This document shows, in pieces, positions 23,815 to 35,415 of a stretch of DNA of 64,000 bases (position 1 is its first letter; every line of letters starts with the position of its first letter). The stretch is from Xenoacremonium recifei (lineage: Eukaryota > Ascomycota > Sordariomycetes > Hypocreales > Nectriaceae). Where the stretch lies: positions 242,243 through 306,242 of the forward strand of contig WOFQ01000043.1 of assembly GCA_012184525.1 (NCBI GenBank), in the 5' to 3' direction. The notes under the pieces are model-generated. The model did no database searches and was not told the DNA's origin. It worked only from the letters and a program-made list of their open reading frames with translations. The position numbers were made by a program, and so were the translations under genes.

Positions 23815-26484
23815 ATGGACGAGACGGCTGACGAAGTCTCGGCTGACGCCAATGCCCGGCCCCCCGATGCGCTAGAGGAGGGGCTGGCTCCGGGCCGCCG
23901 GAAGGACGGTCGCGCCCGCATCCGCGTGAGCAGAGCGTGCGATCTCTGTAAACGGTGAGCGCCATCCGAGATTGTCGGGGCCGTCCAGGCTAATCCGAGG
24001 CTAGACGGAAAACCAGGTGCTCGGGGAAATGGCCCTGTAATTTGTGCTCTCAGCGGAAGCTAGACTGTCAGTTCACGGCATCCTACCGCCGGGGACAAGT
24101 GCCGCCAATCGACATGGACCCAGACGCGTCGCGCTTGGAGAGTGAGACACCTTCTCCAACGGTTTCTAGAAGTGCAGATCGGCTTTCTTCATATGATGGC
24201 GCTACCTTTGCGCTTGAGCCTACCCCTAAGCCTCAGCATCGGTCCCTGTTGCCCTCGATAGAGCCTCGAACAAGTGCTACGGCTGAGACAAATACTCCAA
24301 AGACAACTAATGTTTCCCTGGTATCTGCTTCATTGCGCAACTCTCCAGAGGCATCACAGACTGATCAGCAAGGACACTTTGTCGGCCCTGCTTCCGGGGT
24401 TTCATTCTTGCTCCGCGTCAAACACAAACTTGAGCAGCAGGATGTCCGCTCGTCTGATGCGTCGATATTTACCTTTGGCGATCTTCCCCTACCAACTTCC
24501 GACTCATCGAACTTTGTCATTCTTCCGCCCAAGACTCAAGCAGACTTCATGGTCAGACGGTACTTTGACTTTGCGTCCGCCACGCATCGCTATTTGCATC
24601 GTCCAACGATTGAAGAATGGTTAGAAGAACTCTACGAGACTAATGGATCCATGAGGGAGCAAGAGACAGCTTGCAGCAAGAGAGCCTTGTTGTTCATGGT
24701 GTTTGCTCATTCGACAAACTATCACAACATGCATTCTGCAGATCCCCACGGCTCAATCAGAGAAGCCACAAAGTCGAGGTACGAAAACCTCCCTATCTCA
24801 TCTGTAGTCAAATTAGACTCTAAACTTTGACAGTGCCCGCTTCTTCTCCGTCGCGGAACAACAGCTGGCAGCCGAGAGAGGCAAGATTCGCTTGACCAGT
24901 GTCCAAGCAAGACTTGCTCAATGTTTCTATCTGCTTGCACATTCTCGCTTGAACCACTGCTGGAGTTTGTTTGGCACGACAGCCCATCTTGTTCTAGCCC
25001 TCGGAATGCATCGCAAATCTCGCGTGAACATGAAGAATCCAACCTCAATTGATTACATCGACTTGGAATGTCGCAAGAGGACTTTCTGGTGCGCGTACAG
25101 CCTCAATACCTACCTCAGTGCAATCCTCGGACGACCAATGACCTTCCACGACGAGGACATTGATCAAGAGATGCCGATATGTGTTGATGATATCGATCTT
25201 CATCGACGTCAATTGGCGCCGCCAGTCTCCCGAGAGCGGTCAATCTTGTCAGCTCCCGTTGCTCACCACGAGTAAGTGAAGTCAAAGTCTTGTTGTTGAG
25301 AGACTTTGAGAGTAACATATATCCTCAGGCTTTCGAAGATCATAGCTCGTATTCTCCGCGAAATCTATGGGATTAACCCTCCTTCGACTTCGAAACATCT
25401 GGAGCTTGCTGCCAAGTTCACGACCGAGCTCAACACACTACGAGACAGCATGTCGTATCTCCTTGATACCGAAGGAGATTCTGGCATCTTCGTGAAAATC
25501 GTCTTGCGTCAACGCGATAATTTGAAACTGGCATTCTATCATGCCAAGATCCTCATATATCGACCATTCCTGCTCAAACAGTTCACCAGCTTGCCAAAGG
25601 ACAATGGAGAAGACCCCCTACCCGCCTGGACAAAATCCGCCATCGATCAAAACGTGCAGCACTGCCTTGATGCGGCAGTGAAATGTGTGAAACTGGTTGA
25701 TGAAATTGACTCTGCCGGGGAGTTTTTCAGCACTCTATTTGTATGTCCATCTGATTACATTTTGTGTTGTAATCTAACCGAGTCCTGCCAGCTTATTCCA
25801 TACCACGGCTTCAGTGCCGCTGCAGTTCTCTATGTGTATGCCTTTCAGCGACGCACCCATTCGCCTAACAAATACACATCTTATTTTCAAGCTGCGTCGA
25901 AATGCCATTTGCAAATACAACGGGTTGCAACCAAAGGCACTATGATGGAACGATACGGTTTAGTTCTCGGAGAGCTGCGCTCGGAGTTGCTACGAGCTAA
26001 TAAACACCTCGCCAATGTCGCGACACCGCAAATAGGAGAACAGCCACCGAATCTACCCATGCCTGTCAGCGGAATGCATATAACCAACATCTTGAACCCT
26101 CCTGCGCAAAAATTCGGTCCTCTGGAACAAAGTCAAAGTCTTTCCTTTGCAAATGAGGGTAGCATCCCGCCCGCTTATCGCTTTGGTCATCTGACTGGTT
26201 CGGGAATCAACGACGATATCCTGATGCCATCAGTGCGTGACAAGAATAATACACTTCAGACTCCGGGAAGTGACTTCATAGACTCCCCTCATCAAAACAC
26301 AGATATTGATAATGCCCTAATGTCTGGCTGGGCTCAATTTGATTCAATGGTAAGTCAACTTTCTTACGTTCCTCAATTTGACATTTTACTAAGCTGTACG
26401 CTTCAACAGATTGCAGGCGGCTTTCTTCCAGATGACTTCACCGACGGATGGGATTTGTCCTCAGGATTGGGGCTTGGTCTTTGA
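23815..26484 (+). CDS. Zn2Cys6 fungal transcription factor
   Basis: Exons 23815-23954, 24005-24778, 24834-25271, 25329-25740, 25792-26349 and 26410-26484 give 798 residues. The zinc cluster CDLC..RRKTRC....CNLC......C (CX2CX6CX5CX2CX6C, residues about 42-69) is split by the first intron and rejoins exactly. The fungal-specific middle domain spans roughly 310-430 (ARLAQCFYLLAHSRLNHCWS, ALGMHRK, RKRTFWCAYSLNTYLS). The C-terminal part is Ser/Asn/Pro-rich and ends GLGLGL. Two introns (25741-25791 and 26350-26409) are multiples of three, so they rest on splice consensus rather than frame. Target genes are unknown; the nearest genes are a reductase and a small VOC protein. Confidence 0.87.
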
Positions 26485-27488
26485 GTGGAAGACTATCGTC
26501 TTTATTTGCAGATGTTCTATCCTAGACACCATTCAAATATGCCACAAGCCTCTCGTAGGCGTTGACCAGATACACCACTAAATCGTGAAGGGCCAATATA
26601 TCAGTGACCTCTGGGTCTCATATCTGGCTGTTGGCCTCTGCCACAAACACCAGTAGGCAATCGGATCACCCAGTTCAGAAAATAGGGTATCCAAGCCAGA
26701 CATGACATCTCGTGGCAGTACCACGTAGTGGTAGGTATTGGACGATATCTGACAAGATGATGGGGCTATCCTTCATCTTTGTCGCAAACGAAGTTCCGTT
26801 ATGCCACGGAGGGTAGATCACGTCAAAGCAGTGCTAAGAACACGTCGCGCCATCAATCACCAGTAGGCAGGGCCCTTAGACTATGTGCAGTATCAGATCC
26901 ATGAGATGACAGAATGACAGACAGACTCTGCCTAGATGACATGGTCACGAGCAGCCAAGCCATATTGGAAATGCCTTACGTGCATACGCTCGCACTTGAT
27001 CACATGGACCAGCCAAATTGGAGTTTAATTCTCGTTCTTAGCTCTTGGCCCGGCTGGGAACGGAGGAGGAGGGTATCGCAGGGTAGGCATCCCCGAATTC
27101 AACCCTCCGAAGGATGGCACACGGAATTGGGACAAGTTCTCGCCACGGAGGTTCAATCTTTTACTAAACTTTGCCATCCCGAAGTTGTCGGGGTGGTCAG
27201 CAGGATGGTGCAATCATTGCGACATTTGATGGCTGCAGCAGCTGACTCGCAAACACCAACCGTGAACTTCAAAACTCCCGAATTTTGGTGGAGAAACGAG
27301 AATTTAAGCAATAAATATCCGAAAGAAATTGCCTAGAGAAAGACTCGGGATAGATATGATGTTGAATAAGGTATGCTTTGCGGGATCTTTTCAAGTAAAT
27401 CTAGCCCAGCGATCTTCCCCATGATGACGACTTCTCGTATCTCATCCCGCCCATCCCACCCAATGGGAACGCACCGGAGCCATTTCCA
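26485..27488. other. Intergenic region
   Basis: About 1 kb between convergent genes. The longest frame (26914-27336, plus) has no recognisable motif and no codon pattern like the neighbours. I see nothing supportable. Confidence 0.5.
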
Positions 27489-27981
27489 TTACTTATTATA
27501 CGTGTAAATGGCGTTCTGGTTACCCTCCGAGTCCTCAAAGTACTGGAAGAGACCCGTGTCCTCTTCAGGAATCACCTCACCCTTCATCTTGCCTCCGTCC
27601 TTCTCGATGGCCTAATTTGAGTGTGAGTCTATTGCTACGCAGCGAGGATCCTCCTCTCATACCTCTTGAGCTTGTGCCATGTCATTGACGTAGAAAAAGA
27701 GCTTTGTGCCGTTGCCATGCTCCGTCGGCTCAACCCGACGCATGATACCACCAATCGGCATGATTCCTCCGGGGACGGTGAAGATGAGGAGCTTGTCTTG
27801 GGGAAGGCCCCAAGTGGAGGGTGCAAAAACCCAGCCAAAGACCTCTTTGTAGAACTTGGATCCTAGTAGCTCATTAGCACTTACGATGAATCTTCAAAAT
27901 GTATCGTTAGGTACCTCGAGCGACGTCAAGGGCAAACATCTCAAGGCCCATGGGGGTTCCAGCGGGTGGCGCGGCAGGCAT
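27489..27981 (-). CDS. VOC / glyoxalase-like small protein
   Basis: Three short exons (27981-27915, 27862-27663 and 27611-27489; introns 52 and 51 bp) join in frame to 129 residues. The protein reads as a single vicinal-oxygen-chelate fold: an early beta strand MGLEMFALDVARGSKFYKEVFGW, then LLIFTVPGG, and in the second beta-alpha-beta-beta unit KLFFYVNDMAQAQEAIEKDGG and DTGLFQYFEDSEGNQNAIY. VOC proteins cover glyoxalase I, dioxygenases and resistance proteins; no specific reaction can be assigned. It is one of the common fungal single-domain copies, cytosolic. Confidence 0.85.
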
Positions 27982-30159
27982 TTTGTGCGTTACAGGGTAG
28001 GTTAACGACGAGAATAATATGTGGGCGACAATATTGACGCGATGGCTTTCTCAAAAGATGTTAAGAAAAGGTAGTTCTCATTCTATAGACCTATGCTTTT
28101 ATACTCTACAATATCACGGAAGCGCAGGATAGCAATGGAGTTCTGCCACCATTTCTTCATAGCGGTCTGCTAAAGAAACTCCGACGATGTTCAATTCTCA
28201 CTACAGCGCACTCTCGGCTCGGAGTTTCTCTGACAGGCGCCAGATCGCGCACCGTCAGCCACCGCCCCGGAACGGCAAACGCACGCCGAGACGTCTCTCC
28301 CCAAGCGCCGGATCTGAATCCCTTTTCTAAGACCGCGTAATCACAGCCTCCTTGCGCAAGAGGGACGGCAGGCTGCGGAACGTGACGTTGGGCTAGTGGA
28401 CGAATTACCCGCTGTCTGAGACAGACACAGGGAGAGACAGCCTCAGTCAAGCCAGCCCAGCCCAGCCCGCCCGCGCTCCCGGGACATCTGGCCGCTTCGG
28501 TGCAAGGCACGTTACAGGCGCCGGGCATAATTAATTAACGAGAAGCCCAGGCCGGTGTAATAATAACATTGGCCGTTCCGCACAGACTCAAGGCTCGTCC
28601 AGGTGTGGCTTTCGTGCAACCGCTGCGGCGACCTGCTGGAAGGAGATTAAGTCATAATATTGCTAATAATACGTGTGAGAGCCGTCCCGTACGGACTTCT
28701 CCGCGTTGCAGCCATCACCACCTCCACGTGTCGCCTGTCTCTCCGATGCTGACAGGACAGACAGGGCAGGGCGACAGGCCGAGCTTCCGGGCGATCACTG
28801 CGAGCCAACCAACCGATGCTCCGGATATGCGCTGGCACTGGGGGAGGGAGCGAGACAAGAGGCACAGGAGAGGCAATAATAACAATAGTGAAGCTAGCGG
28901 GCGGCCAGCCAATGGGGCAGGGCGTGTGCTAGCTAGCCACCACCGCCTGAGTCAATAGTGCCGGCGTCTGGTGCGAGTAGGGGGCTGAGACGTGCCCTGG
29001 CTTATTTTAATGAGCGATGAAAGCTCTGTTAGCTCCAGCGTGTGTGTCTCGCTGCCCAAGCCCACAGCGTTGTCGCAGGCCAGCGACAGAAGGACATCAT
29101 CGTGTCTCTGATCTGGCGGTCTGTCTGTCTCTCGAGAGTCATCCTGTCATCATGACAACTCCGTCTTACTGCCATCCATCCATCCATCTTTTCGATCCAT
29201 CGGGACGCAAGTCCAGCCATCCCGGCCGGGCGTGACCCCCCCTCACGTCAAGCCGCAGCCGTGGCCTCGTATTCCGGCACGCGCGCAGATGACTTTACCT
29301 CCCCCCATCCCGAGTTAAGCATAATTGCCAAATTGCCACCCAACCAGTCGCTTTGCGCCCAGGCCCGTCAGCGTTGCCGGCCAGCCGTCGATCAATCAGG
29401 GGGTTCAGCTTCAGCTACTGAGGGGCGGTTATGACCACTATGACACTCCTCAACTCCCATCCCGCTGCACGCTGCAAAGCCCAGCTGGCCAGCCCCTCCT
29501 CGTAAACGCACGTCCGCCTTGGTTCTTCCCGCGCTGATCCAATACTGTGCCGCTGCTCTCCGTCTTGGCAGCCCGACGCCATACGGAGGACCTCCGTCGC
29601 TAAGAATAGAGCGCCCACCGCTTGTTGGCCTCTTCTCGGCGGGAGACGAGATTGAGAGCTTCCCACGCGCGCGACAAAGAGAGCCCTCCCCGCATCATAT
29701 CGGAGAATTGAGCAGCACTAAGCCCGGGCCTGCTCAGCTGCCAGGCCCAGACGCGCCCAATGGCAGGCCGGGCCATGCAAAGGCGATCCTCTCGCCGGCC
29801 TGCCACTGGCTGGAAGCTCGGTGGAGTGGTGGCGTTACGAGGTTGAGAAGGCCTGAATTCGAAAATCAAGACGTTGCCCGTGCCTAGCCCTGAACGAGCT
29901 TGGTCCGGAAGCTGGACAATTGCTTTTTGCCCTTCGTGTGGGCGCCGGCCTGGAGTCTGGAAGAGACATGCGTTGGACTAGTTCCTGGCTAGTCGCCCAT
30001 CCCTCCTTAGGGGAACGGAGCGCTGGGACTAACAACGACGATATAACGTCCCAGATCCCCCCCTTGGGACGTTTCGTTTCGAGCTGTTTCTCAGACACTG
30101 CCTGTTGCAACTCTCCTCCTGTTTGAAACCACAGACAACAGCCTAGGGGTGTGTGCATC
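27982..30159. other. Long gene-poor upstream region of the tyrosinase
   Basis: A 2.2 kb stretch, C/G- and pyrimidine-rich in parts, with short open frames on both strands that look like chance. It holds a (CATC)n microsatellite at about 29172-29188 and several CAGACAGG-like runs near 28740-28770. It must contain the divergent promoters of the VOC and tyrosinase genes. No RNA gene found by eye. Confidence 0.5.
29172..29188. repeat. (CATC)n microsatellite
   Basis: About four consecutive CATC units lie in the gene-free region upstream of the tyrosinase. Confidence 0.8.
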
Positions 30160-32123
30160 ATGTTGTTCAAGGCCTCTTTTCTCTTTGGCGTGCTCTCCGG
30201 AGCGTCGCTGGTGCAGGCCAAAATCCCCGTCACCGGAGCCAAGGTGCCTTCTTCAGGTGTTGTGCCGATGCGTAAGAACATCAACGTCCTCCAGAATGCC
30301 AATGGCCCGCAATGGTGAGTTTATGCTCTGCTCGAATCAGGGTGTCCTCGTGTTAACCTTTCGAAGGGATCTCTATATCCAGGCTCTCAATAAGATGTAT
30401 ACGATACCTGCTACTGATATGACTGGGTATTTCCAGATTGCTGGTAGGACATCTGCACACATATTCGCCTCCCCGCTCAGAGACTTACAAACTCAGGTGT
30501 TCATGGCAAGCCCTATGTCGACTACAACGGCGCTGGACCGCAAGTGGCTCCCTCTAACCAATGGCTCGGTTACTGCCCTCACGGTGTAAGTCTCTGCTGC
30601 CCTGAGATGAAGTTCTTGCCAATAAATGCTAACTGATCCTATAGGAAGATCTGTTCCTCCCCTGGCACAGACCCTATGTGGCTCTCTACGAGGTAGATCG
30701 ACTCTCATAACTCTGCGCAACACCAAACTAACACTTCCCAGCAACGCCTCGTCGAGATTGCCATCAGCATCGCCAATACGTACCCTACCAAGTACCGCGC
30801 CAAGTACGTCCACGCTGCCGAGACCCTGCGCGCCCCCTTCTGGGACTGGGCAGCGACCTCGCAAGTCCCTCCCGCAACTGTCCCAACCACCCTCAACGTC
30901 CGCGTGCCGAACGGTACCGGCGGCCTTAAGACTGTCGCCGTTAGCAACCCGCTGCAGACGTACAAGTTCCCGCAGTCGGCTCTGGACGGTGCCTTCGGTT
31001 CTTTTGACTCGCAGAAGCGCACCCAGATCTACCGCTGCCCGTCGCCCAATAGCTACCCCTCGTCGGCGAATGCGGACCTCGCGAAGGAGCCGTACAAGCA
31101 GTGGGTGTACGATGCCTTCACCTACTCGACCACCTTCAAGCAGTTTGCTTCTACTGCTAGCTCGGGTATCAGTCTGGAGGAAATCCACAACTCCATCCAC
31201 TGGGACGGTGCTTGTGGTGGTCAGTTCCTTGATGCCAACTTCGCGGCCTTCGACCCCCTGTTGTAAGTCTCCCCCTGAGTCCCCGATCGCGACACCACCA
31301 ATTAACCATCCACAGCATGCTTCACCACTGCAACGTCGACCGCCTCTGGACCTACTGGCAGTTCATCCGCCCCGACCAGGTCCTCTTCAGCGGCACCTAC
31401 TCGGGCGGTTCGCGCTGGGCCACCCCCGCGGGCACGACCATCAGCACCAGCTCGCCGCTGCAGCCCTTCTTTACCACCTCGGGCGGCTTCCACACTCCTC
31501 AGTCTGTCGCCAGCATTAAGAATTTTGGCTACACGTACGCCGAGCTCGAGTACTGGACGAAGTCGCCCTCCCAGCTGCAGAAGGACGCCACCGCGCTCAT
31601 CAACAAGCTGTACTCAACCGGCAAGGTGGCCACGTCCAAGCGCAAGCGTGATGAGGATGACTCTGGCGACGAGGTCACCCGCTACTTCGTCCAGGTCTCG
31701 GTCGATGTCACGGAGCTGGCTCGCCCCTGTGCCATCGAGTTCTTTGTCAACACCACCAGCGTTGGCCGCTTCATCGTCATGCAGCAGCCCATGACGGGTA
31801 CCATGAACGGCGCCTTCAGCATCGACCGCGCCACGAACCCTCTCGAGCAGCAGGACAACAGCAACACCACCACTGTCGTTGACAACGTGCTCACCAGCCT
31901 GCTGGTCCAGATCACTCAGGTATGCCACCTCCCCTGACCCCTGACATGAGAGATGCTAACAGCAACACAGGCCGACGGCACCAACATCCCCGTCACGACC
32001 GTCCCCAGCCTCAAGATGAGCCTTGTTAACACCACCGTTATCCTGCCCCAATCGCAGTACGAGCTGCCCGACTACACCGACCAGGACAAGCACGCCGCTC
32101 CCAAAGTGCAGGCTCCCCCGTAA
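30160..32123 (+). CDS. Secreted tyrosinase (type-3 copper oxidase)
   Basis: Exons 30160-30314, 30367-30443, 30497-30585, 30645-30692, 30742-31262, 31316-31919 and 31971-32123 give 548 residues. A signal peptide is clear (hydrophobic MLFKASFLFGVLSGASLVQA). Copper A ligands: His 80 (GVHGKPY), His 106 in YCPHG with Cys 104 positioned for a Cys-His thioether, and His 115 in FLPWHRPY. Copper B ligands: His 272 and His 276 (IHNSIHWD) and His 300 in MLHHCNVDRLW. A C-terminal shielding domain follows, with a basic KRKRDEDD stretch at about 410 that could be a processing site. The enzyme oxidises phenols to quinones, for melanin or defence. The signal peptide sets it apart from intracellular fungal tyrosinases. 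Confidence 0.93.
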
Positions 32124-32736
32124 ACACCAACAAAAAGAAGGACGTTAGTAAAACAGCACGCGTACATGCATACTTTTCTTTGATCATCGAATTCGATTCG
32201 TTCATTTCTCGGATAAATGTTGGCAGGCATAAGCACTGGATAACGACATTGCGTTCTGGTCCCTGGAGGAAAGGGTATATAAGTTGGATTGACTTTGGTC
32301 CTCCTTCGAGGTATATAGTTTTTCGACTGCCCCCTTGGCTATTCTGCTGCAATAGGTCGAGATTAGGTTTGTTGATGAGCTGAATAGTGTCATACTTGAT
32401 GAGTTAGAGCTTCAAAATATGTTAGTTTAATGACCAGCGGAGCATTTGGGTACCATTTTAGAAATATGCTTTTCTTTTATCACGAATGCTTTGAACCCTC
32501 TTTGAAGACTGATAGTGTGAATAAATGTATTCGTTGTGAAGAAGCTTCAAGTTCGTATCTTCGTGTCTGTATGCTAATGTCCAGATTCCTCCGTCTAGGA
32601 TGATCAATGGGATCTAGGATGTATGCCCTCTTGTGTCTCCCATAATATGTTCCGAAACAAACGCTTTGATGTATGTAATGAAATAAGACGCTCGCTTGCA
32701 AGGAATCGAAACAAATGGATGCTAGTTGTCAAATAT
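32124..32736. other. Convergent intergenic spacer
   Basis: This AT-rich 613 bp stretch lies between the ends of the tyrosinase and the siderophore-type transporter. It contains poly(A)-signal-like AATAAA sequences but no gene. Confidence 0.55.
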
Positions 32737-34581
32737 CTACTCATTCGAATTGGAGGCTGTGGCCCTCAGTTCGGCGTCGGGTTGTGTCTGGTGTTCAGAC
32801 AATTTGGGGTTCCTTAAAGCCATAGCGAACCCAATCATGGGCACGCAGAGGCACAACCCGGCCACGCACAGCAGTCGTTGGACGTGTTGGTAACTGTCGA
32901 TGATGGCCGTCCTCACTTCCGTTCCAACAGGGTAGTTGGGGACCACGGAAAAGGGCGAATCATACACTGCCCGAGCCAAAGTCTCGTTGGACTGGAAGGC
33001 CAGGTTCGAATGCAGTGTAGGATATAGAACTTGCGTCCATATCAACCCTGACAGAGACGTGCCAAAGGCATTCCCGAGGTTGTAGAATGAGAGGTAGAGA
33101 CTGGTCAGCACAGCGACATGGTCTCTCGTCACAGTGGCCTGGATAGATGCCTGAGTGGGATAGGCGAACAAGCCGCCAGCAAGACCCAGCAGAATCTGTG
33201 CTCCAATGAGACCGTGCTGGGCAGTCTTTGAAGGATCTCCGGGATTTCTAATGAGGAGGATGAATGCAACCATGAAGATGCAAGTGCCGGCTACAATGAT
33301 GTACTTGAGTCTCCGGATTCTGTAAATGGCCACGCCGATAATGACACCACTCAAAACGCCGAAGAACGAGAAGAATGAAAGGATTCGAGTTGCCGCAGTG
33401 ATGTGGAAGTCGAATGCCACGACCAAGACGGTATAGAGGTAGTTGCCCTGGACAGACCAGGTGAAGTTGAGCAGCGTCCTTACGGCGAGGGCAGCCCACA
33501 CGCCGCGATCGTAGAGCAGCGGAAACGGTACGAGAGGATACTCGGCAGCCTTCTCTCGGTATATGAAGGCTGGAACGCATAGTAGGCCGATGACCAGCGG
33601 CACGATAATGCTCGGGTTGCGCCAGTGGCTCGCAGTGCCGCCAGCCAGGGTGAAGGGCGCGAGAATGAGGGAGAAGATGGCAATAACCAGCACCAGGCCA
33701 ACCAGGTCCAGCTGCTGATAGAGGCTCGCACGCATGCGAGCGCCGCGCTTACGGGCCTCGTCATCGTCGTCGTCGCGAGCCGCAGCGCCCACACGCCGCT
33801 CGATGGTGTATAGGGTCACCAGAAGCGGCAGCGAGGCCAGCGGGTAGATGAAGCACCACATGCCCAGCCCCCAGCGCCAGGTGGTGACGCTCAGCACGGC
33901 TTCGGTGATGTTGCCGCTGATCCACGTGTTGACGAGGAACGGCAGCGCGGGGATGTAGCTGAAGAACACGCGGGCGCGCATGGACGAGAAGTCGGCGATG
34001 AGGACTTCCATGAGGAGGACGATGGCCGTGTACCCAACCTGGTAGATGACACCACCCACACAGAAGGCCTCGATCGAGCTCGCACTGGCCTCGATCGCCA
34101 TGCCCAGCGTGTATAGCACCGTGCTGACCGCCACCACCTCCAGCCGCCCAAACACATCCGCGATCTTGGCCGCCGACGGCTGCGCGGCCACGGCGATGAC
34201 GCTGCGCAGCACGTTGATGGTCGAGGAATACGAGTGCAGGCCGAAACTCGACGTCGCGTACGGCTGGTATGTCGGGCGGACCTGGCTCTCGAGCCCGTAG
34301 GCGTAGCCGATCAGGAAGATGCTGAAGAAGAGCGAGGCGCGCTGGGTGGGCGTGATGCGGGCGGCGATGGCGGTCATGCGAGCGGCGCCGGGCGAGATCT
34401 GGTCGGGCGAGAGCGATAAAGCCTCACTCTGGCTGCCAGCGCCGGGGCGGGCATCGTCGTCGGCGGAGTGTGTACTGCTGGCGCTGCTGCTGCTGCTGGC
34501 ACCGCTTACAAGCAGCGGCGTTTCCTCGGTGTGCGCCATGCTTAGTGACTTGGGGTCGTCGGGATCAAGTCTCGTCGGCAT
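32737..34581 (-). CDS. Siderophore-iron type MFS transporter
   Basis: An intronless 614-residue protein. After a 75-residue Ser/Asp-rich cytosolic N-terminus come about 14 hydrophobic segments. Family marks of the Sit1/Arn/MirB group are seen: GYAYGLESQVRPTYQPYAT near residue 92, the loop KIADVFGRLE, ITEAVLSVTTWRWGLGMWCF near 225, and a second half starting after a charged linker (ERRVGAAARDDDDDEARKRG). Such transporters import ferric siderophores or, in some members, other small solutes at the plasma membrane. No NRPS or other siderophore gene is in the window, so it would serve uptake of foreign or distantly encoded siderophores. A second in-frame Met at residue 15 is an alternative start. 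Confidence 0.88.
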   Translation of the reverse strand: MPTRLDPDDPKSLSMAHTEETPLLVSGASSSSSASSTHSADDDARPGAGSQSEALSLSPDQISPGAARMTAIAARITPTQRASLFFSIFLIGYAYGLESQVRPTYQPYATSSFGLHSYSSTINVLRSVIAVAAQPSAAKIADVFGRLEVVAVSTVLYTLGMAIEASASSIEAFCVGGVIYQVGYTAIVLLMEVLIADFSSMRARVFFSYIPALPFLVNTWISGNITEAVLSVTTWRWGLGMWCFIYPLASLPLLVTLYTIERRVGAAARDDDDDEARKRGARMRASLYQQLDLVGLVLVIAIFSLILAPFTLAGGTASHWRNPSIIVPLVIGLLCVPAFIYREKAAEYPLVPFPLLYDRGVWAALAVRTLLNFTWSVQGNYLYTVLVVAFDFHITAATRILSFFSFFGVLSGVIIGVAIYRIRRLKYIIVAGTCIFMVAFILLIRNPGDPSKTAQHGLIGAQILLGLAGGLFAYPTQASIQATVTRDHVAVLTSLYLSFYNLGNAFGTSLSGLIWTQVLYPTLHSNLAFQSNETLARAVYDSPFSVVPNYPVGTEVRTAIIDSYQHVQRLLCVAGLCLCVPMIGFAMALRNPKLSEHQTQPDAELRATASNSNE

Positions 34582-35415
34582 CGTGGGCGACGGAGAGGAG
34601 AAAGCGAAATCTGGCGGAGGGCAGGCATCGGAGGAGCGAGATCGCTCGGTAATAAACAGGTTCGTGAGGATGCAGGGTCGGGGTGTGATTCACTGGCCCT
34701 GTCAGATCAGATAAGATAATTGGGCACGCACGGGACTGCCCAGACGGCACGCGCTCTCCCGCAAGTCAGCAGGCCCACTGTTCCCGTCCACTAAAGACGA
34801 TCCTTCTGGGGCTTTTACGTCCATCAGGCAGCAGTCCTAGGGGCATTCAGGAAGGTACAGAGGGCAGGGCAGCTCACGGTACTTGCCTCGTTCGTGACTT
34901 TCACGTGATGCTGTGCACCTTTCATAACTGCGAAATCTCGACATTTGTAAAACTGCTTTTCTTGCCTCAACCTTAATGCTACAAGGACCCTGCATTCATC
35001 ATGTCACGAGGCCGACATCTTAACGGTTGTGTCGTCACTCCCCAGTTTTACCCGTACAGTGTTATCTGCAAAGACAGGATTGCCCTGTCACCAGGTCGCG
35101 AAGCCAAGCCCACTACGGAGGGATCGGGTATCTGAGATCTTGAGTCAGGCATCTGCATATGCATCGTGCTAAAAGTATTGGTATCTGAGGCCGCTTCGAT
35201 CACTAATTCCTTGCCCCAGCGGAGGTGCTTGTCGGTACTCTTGCGGCAGGTGATGATACTCGACGTCCTCCTTGCGAATTCGGGAAGATTGTTAAGGCCA
35301 TTATCTTGTTTCTGCATTGGAAGTGGAAAGGTGTACGGATGGCAAAGGTTGATAGACAAGGTACTGCTGAGAATAGTCTAGCTCTATATATTTACTTGGG
35401 GCTCACAGAAAGCTT
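34582..35415. other. Intergenic region
   Basis: This 834 bp stretch holds the promoter of the siderophore-type transporter (minus strand) and the 3' flank of the amidohydrolase. No gene seen. Confidence 0.5.

Noticed and set aside
30493..31200. 235-residue open frame antisense to the tyrosinase
   Set aside because: It lies opposite well-supported tyrosinase exons in GC-rich DNA, is rich in Arg/Gly/Val, and has no family motif.
30626..31519. 297-residue plus-strand frame inside the tyrosinase
   Set aside because: It runs through proven introns in a different frame and is mostly Ser/Arg/Pro, typical of a shadow frame.
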